From Sediminibacterium sp. (GTDB lineage Bacteria > Bacteroidota > Bacteroidia > Chitinophagales > Chitinophagaceae): a stretch of 64,000 bases of DNA. This document shows positions 61,567 through 64,000 of the stretch, in pieces. How positions within the stretch are numbered: the first letter of the stretch is position 1; each line of letters opens with the position of its first letter. A program made the position numbers and the translations under genes. The stretch is taken from positions 434,001 through 498,000 of the forward strand of contig JAFWCB010000008.1 of assembly GCA_017537025.1 (NCBI GenBank), in the 5' to 3' direction. Under the pieces are notes generated by a model. That model was not told where the DNA came from. It saw only the letters and a program-made list of their open reading frames with translations, and searched no databases.

Positions 61567-62783
61567 TGTATTTTGATGTTAATCGGCTCAGTGGATTATT
61601 GCTGATATTTTTTGTGCATGGATTAGTGTATGCGGGCTTATTACTAAAAAGAGGCGTTCAAACAGATACGGCTAGTGATAAGTGGTTGAGTTTTTTTCTC
61701 TTATTATCTGTATTGTATATCTGCCCTTATATGCTTGGTTTTGCAGGCTGGTATAACGGCAATGAATGTTTGGAGTGTAGAAATTTTTTATTCTACATGC
61801 CATTACAGCATGCCTTATTGATGGGGCCCGTAATTTACTTCTATACCCAAAGTTTATTAAATCCGGGTTTTAAGTTTACTAAAAAGCAATTATTTCATTT
61901 TGCACCGGGAATCTTATATGTTGTATGGACAATAATCGTAGCGGTTGTAGATAGATTGATACTAAAAAAATATTATTTAATGGACGGCCAAAACGACCCA
62001 GATTTCGATGATTGGTATGTAGTATTAGGGTTGGTTAGTTTTTTAATTTACCTGATCAAATCAATTACATATTATACGAATTATAGAAAATTTATTGTTC
62101 AGGAGCTGTCTTTTGCAGATAGTTTACAGTTCAAATGGATAGGTAACTTTTTAATTGGTTGCCTGATCTATTTCTTTTCCACTTTAATTATGTACTTATT
62201 GTATTTATTGGGTATCAATTTATTATACTCTCAAACATGGTGGTATTATATGCTCTTTGCAATTGTATTTTACTATATAGCTATTTCCGGGTATAGTTTT
62301 TCTATTGAAACAAAAAAGTCTTTTCAGCTTGATTTTTTAAAGTATCAAATGCCGGGTTTATTGGCTGCCCCCGAAATAACCACAGAAGACGCAAGTTTTG
62401 AATTAATTGAACAAACGAAAGAACAAAAGCAAGATCAAGCCGATTATGAGGGTTGGCAATTAAAGATATTGAACGCTGTTAAGGACGAAGAAATGTTCAA
62501 AGACCCTGAGTTAACACTTACGGATTTAGCGAAACATTTGGGAACGAACAGCTCGGTCTTATCTAAAATTATTAACAGGGCCTTTCAAATGAATTTTAAT
62601 GATTTTATCAATAGATACAGAGTAGAGGAAGTGAAAAAGCAATTACAAAACCCTAAGAACGCATCATTAACTATTATGAGTTTGGCTTATGATGCCGGGT
62701 TTAATAGTAAGGCTACTTTTAATAGAGCGTTTAAGAAACATACGGGAGAGAACCCTAGTAAGTACCAAATTGTAAATAACTAA
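61566..62783 (+). CDS. AraC-family regulator with N-terminal membrane domain
   Basis: 405-residue membrane-anchored transcriptional regulator. The N-terminal ~250 residues contain about seven hydrophobic helices. The C-terminal ~100 residues form an AraC DNA-binding domain: LTLTDLAKHLGTNSSVLSKIINRAF for the first HTH and SLAYDAGFNSKATFNRAFKKHTGENPSKY for the second. Such proteins are common in Bacteroidota and may sense a membrane or periplasmic signal. The ATG overlaps the previous stop by one base (TAATG), so translation is coupled to the tricorn-like protease gene. The DoxX gene follows. Confidence 0.92.
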   Translation: MYFDVNRLSGLLLIFFVHGLVYAGLLLKRGVQTDTASDKWLSFFLLLSVLYICPYMLGFAGWYNGNECLECRNFLFYMPLQHALLMGPVIYFYTQSLLNPGFKFTKKQLFHFAPGILYVVWTIIVAVVDRLILKKYYLMDGQNDPDFDDWYVVLGLVSFLIYLIKSITYYTNYRKFIVQELSFADSLQFKWIGNFLIGCLIYFFSTLIMYLLYLLGINLLYSQTWWYYMLFAIVFYYIAISGYSFSIETKKSFQLDFLKYQMPGLLAAPEITTEDASFELIEQTKEQKQDQADYEGWQLKILNAVKDEEMFKDPELTLTDLAKHLGTNSSVLSKIINRAFQMNFNDFINRYRVEEVKKQLQNPKNASLTIMSLAYDAGFNSKATFNRAFKKHTGENPSKYQIVNN

Positions 62784-62809
62784 GATTTTAAATCATTGAT
62801 TATCAGCGC

Positions 62810-62850
62810 ATCATTATTTGAGACCAATATTTCAGGTATCAAATAATGAT
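62810..62850. terminator. 12-bp perfect inverted repeat after the AraC-type gene
   Basis: ATCATTATTTGA (62810-62821) and TCAAATAATGAT (62839-62850) are exact reverse complements with a 17-nt loop. The stem is AT-rich and lacks a T-run, so it could be a weak terminator or a regulatory palindrome for the following DoxX gene. CATTGATTATCAG, just upstream at about 62794, is shared with the 57-nt repeats. Confidence 0.45.
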
Positions 62851-62908
62851 CTGAGGCGGTTAAGGGTGCTTGCTGATTGAATTTTGTGCTATCATTAAAA
62901 CGGATAGT

Positions 62909-63391
62909 ATGAAACAATTAATTAAACCTATTTGTCTGCCTTATTAGTGGCAGGATTTTTTATTAGCAATTCCGAGGATTCTATGTGGTTTTTGGTTAGC
63001 TTTTGAATTTGGCGCTGCCAAATTTGGAATGCCTTGGAGCCCGACAGATAAGAATCTCGGACTCTTTGAAGTATCATTTTGGTTCCCCAATGATGTAGCG
63101 GAGTATGGTGGCATATTTACTATGTTCCCGGCTTTCTTCGCATGGATGGGGGCTTTCAGTGAAGCAGTGGGCGGCTTATTTATTTTGATAGGCTTTCAAA
63201 CCCGCATTTTTTCCTTTTTAATTGTTTGTACTATGTTGGTAGCTGTTCTTTTACAACAATTCCACAATGGATTATGGAGTATGTTGGCGGGACTTGGCTT
63301 CTTATGGGTGAGTTTACACAACCTAATCCTTGGAAGTGGCCGTTTTGGTATCGATTATCTTATCACAAAAAAATACTTCAATGAAAAATAA
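62909..63391 (+). pseudogene. DoxX family membrane protein gene with in-frame amber codon
   Basis: Reading from the ATG at 62909 gives MKQLIKPICLPY, a TAG at 62945-62947, then WQDFLLAIPRILCGFWLAFEF and so on in the same frame into a DoxX-like four-helix membrane protein (FPNDVAEYGGIF, AFFAWMGAFSEAVGGLFIL, MLVAVLLQQF). The codon after LPY would normally be a sense codon, so this single stop interrupts the first part of an otherwise intact gene. Alternatively translation restarts at the ATG at 63029, giving a 120-residue protein lacking the first helix. A sequence error is also possible. The last 11 nt overlap the lipoprotein gene. Confidence 0.75.
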
Positions 63392-63740
63392 ATATTATTT
63401 GCTGACAGTTTTACTCTTTATCAGCTTCCATGCTTGTGTTCAAAAAACATATAAGCGAGTTGTGGTAGTTGAACTACTTGTAAAAGGAAAAAAAGATATT
63501 CAAACAGTAGGTATCCGTGGAAACGGGAAACCACTAAGCTGGGATACAGATTTTCCACTAGCACCGGTTGTAAAAGATTCCTTATATCGAACCACTATTA
63601 CAGCCTTTACCGGTTACAAATTTGCTGAATGTAAGTTTACGGTGAACGGAGAGTTTGAGTTGAATAATAAACCTGATAGAAGGGTTGAATTTAGTCAAGG
63701 AGATACTACTTTTTTTAAGGCGGTTTTTAACGAACAATAA
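63381..63740 (+). CDS. Small lipoprotein, possibly carbohydrate-binding-like
   Basis: 119-residue protein with a lipoprotein signal ending at Cys19 (VLLFISFHAC). The mature part looks like one beta-sandwich: VGIRGNGKPLSWDTDFPL, LYRTTITAFTGYKFAECKF and NKPDRRVEFSQGDTTFFK. This pattern faintly resembles starch-binding (CBM20/48-like) domains of other Bacteroidota lipoproteins, but I cannot confirm it. Start at 63381 is chosen for the lipobox distance; it overlaps the DoxX gene by 11 nt, suggesting coexpression. Confidence 0.7.
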   Translation: MKNKYYLLTVLLFISFHACVQKTYKRVVVVELLVKGKKDIQTVGIRGNGKPLSWDTDFPLAPVVKDSLYRTTITAFTGYKFAECKFTVNGEFELNNKPDRRVEFSQGDTTFFKAVFNEQ

Positions 63741-63750
63741 AATCTAAACC

Positions 63751-64000
63751 ATGAAAAAATTAATTATTTATACTGCATTACAATTTATTATTAGCTTCTC
63801 ATTCGCCCAAGAAATTAGCATTCAAAAAAATGATACTCGCATATTTAAGGGTAAATGGGTAGGTAGTTTAACGTATCTTGATTATACCTCAGGTAAACCG
63901 TATACCATGCCTGCCAATCTTATTGTTACATCAATTACGGGTACCCGCAACCTTTTATTTCAAATGATATATCCCGATGAACCTAAAGCGAATGGAAATG
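63751..64000 (+). CDS. Secreted protein, 5' part only (cut by window end)
   Basis: Open from an ATG at 63751 to the window end, 83 codons without a stop. It begins with a clear signal peptide (MKKLIIYTALQFIISFSFAQ), followed by RIFKGKWVGSLTYLDYTSG and PANLIVTSITGTRNLLFQM. This resembles the start of a small lipocalin-like beta-barrel protein, but the family cannot be fixed from the fragment. It lies 10 nt after the lipoprotein stop, so probably in the same transcript. Confidence 0.75.
   Translation, partial: MKKLIIYTALQFIISFSFAQEISIQKNDTRIFKGKWVGSLTYLDYTSGKPYTMPANLIVTSITGTRNLLFQMIYPDEPKANGN

Overview
The window looks like a chromosomal segment of a Bacteroidota bacterium, most likely from the Chitinophagaceae or a close relative. 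The reasons are a visibly AT-rich sequence, near absence of Shine-Dalgarno sites, at least eleven exact matches to the Bacteroidota -7 promoter element TANNTTTG just upstream of genes, and family-typical genes: GldB, the ftsX/DUF3098/uppP trio, nadC with DUF4783, 2TM and HTH_34 proteins, a TonB-dependent receptor with a carboxypeptidase-like N-terminal domain, and a Thermus-type isocitrate dehydrogenase with a C-terminal extension. No rRNA, tRNA, CRISPR array, insertion sequence or prophage was found. The left end falls just after the terC stop codon and the right end cuts a secreted protein gene.

Layout. 1-9.6 kb: terC, pyrD, thiolase, nadE, gldB, apaG, isocitrate dehydrogenase and a two-lipoyl-domain E2 of a 2-oxoacid (probably pyruvate) dehydrogenase. 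9.6-14.2 kb, minus strand: a secreted zinc metalloprotease, a histone H1-like Lys/Ala protein, an SUI1-type factor, nadC and a DUF4783 protein. 14.3-17 kb: gpmI, a haem-binding-domain protein and engB. 17-22.3 kb, minus strand: pabB, a very acidic protein, purA and a RelA/SpoT homologue. 22.4-24.4 kb: three small accessory genes. 24.4-30.4 kb: an MsbA-like ABC exporter and the ATP synthase cluster atpB-E-F-H-A, which ends at a strong terminator without atpG. 30.5-40.5 kb is the most accessory-looking part: a TPR sensor histidine kinase, a TonB-dependent receptor, small membrane and TPR proteins, a compact module of two paralogous membrane proteins plus a winged-helix regulator, an ABC-2 exporter and a LolA-like protein. 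40.5-52 kb: housekeeping genes (aldose epimerase, pdxA, rsmA, a D-2-hydroxyacid dehydrogenase, greA, a HIT protein, ruvC), a flippase-like membrane protein, a DUF3108 protein, and the minus-strand ftsX-DUF3098-uppP-MFS-MBL run. 52-64 kb: leuS, an Omp85-like barrel, a DPP IV-like S9 peptidase, a tricorn-like S41 protease, an AraC regulator, a DoxX gene interrupted by an amber codon, a small lipoprotein and a partial secreted protein.

The genes mostly serve central metabolism (NAD, pyrimidine, purine, folate and B6 synthesis, glycolysis, TCA cycle, ATP synthase), the envelope and peptide degradation. The most unusual features concern non-coding DNA. Several families of short intergenic repeats (7-nt GACGGGA-like, 8-nt CCCAATAA-like, a CAATCTGGAATCT family, and a REP-like GAGCNNNGTCGAA palindrome) also appear inside the coding sequences of leuS and the histidine kinase. 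A palindromic 57-nt element sits upstream of both the histidine kinase and the TonB receptor genes. The greA leader carries a terminator-like hairpin. The ruvC gene has no ATG, GTG or TTG start upstream of its catalytic Asp, next to an 8-nt repeat array. Several promoters sit so close to the start codon that their transcripts would be almost leaderless.
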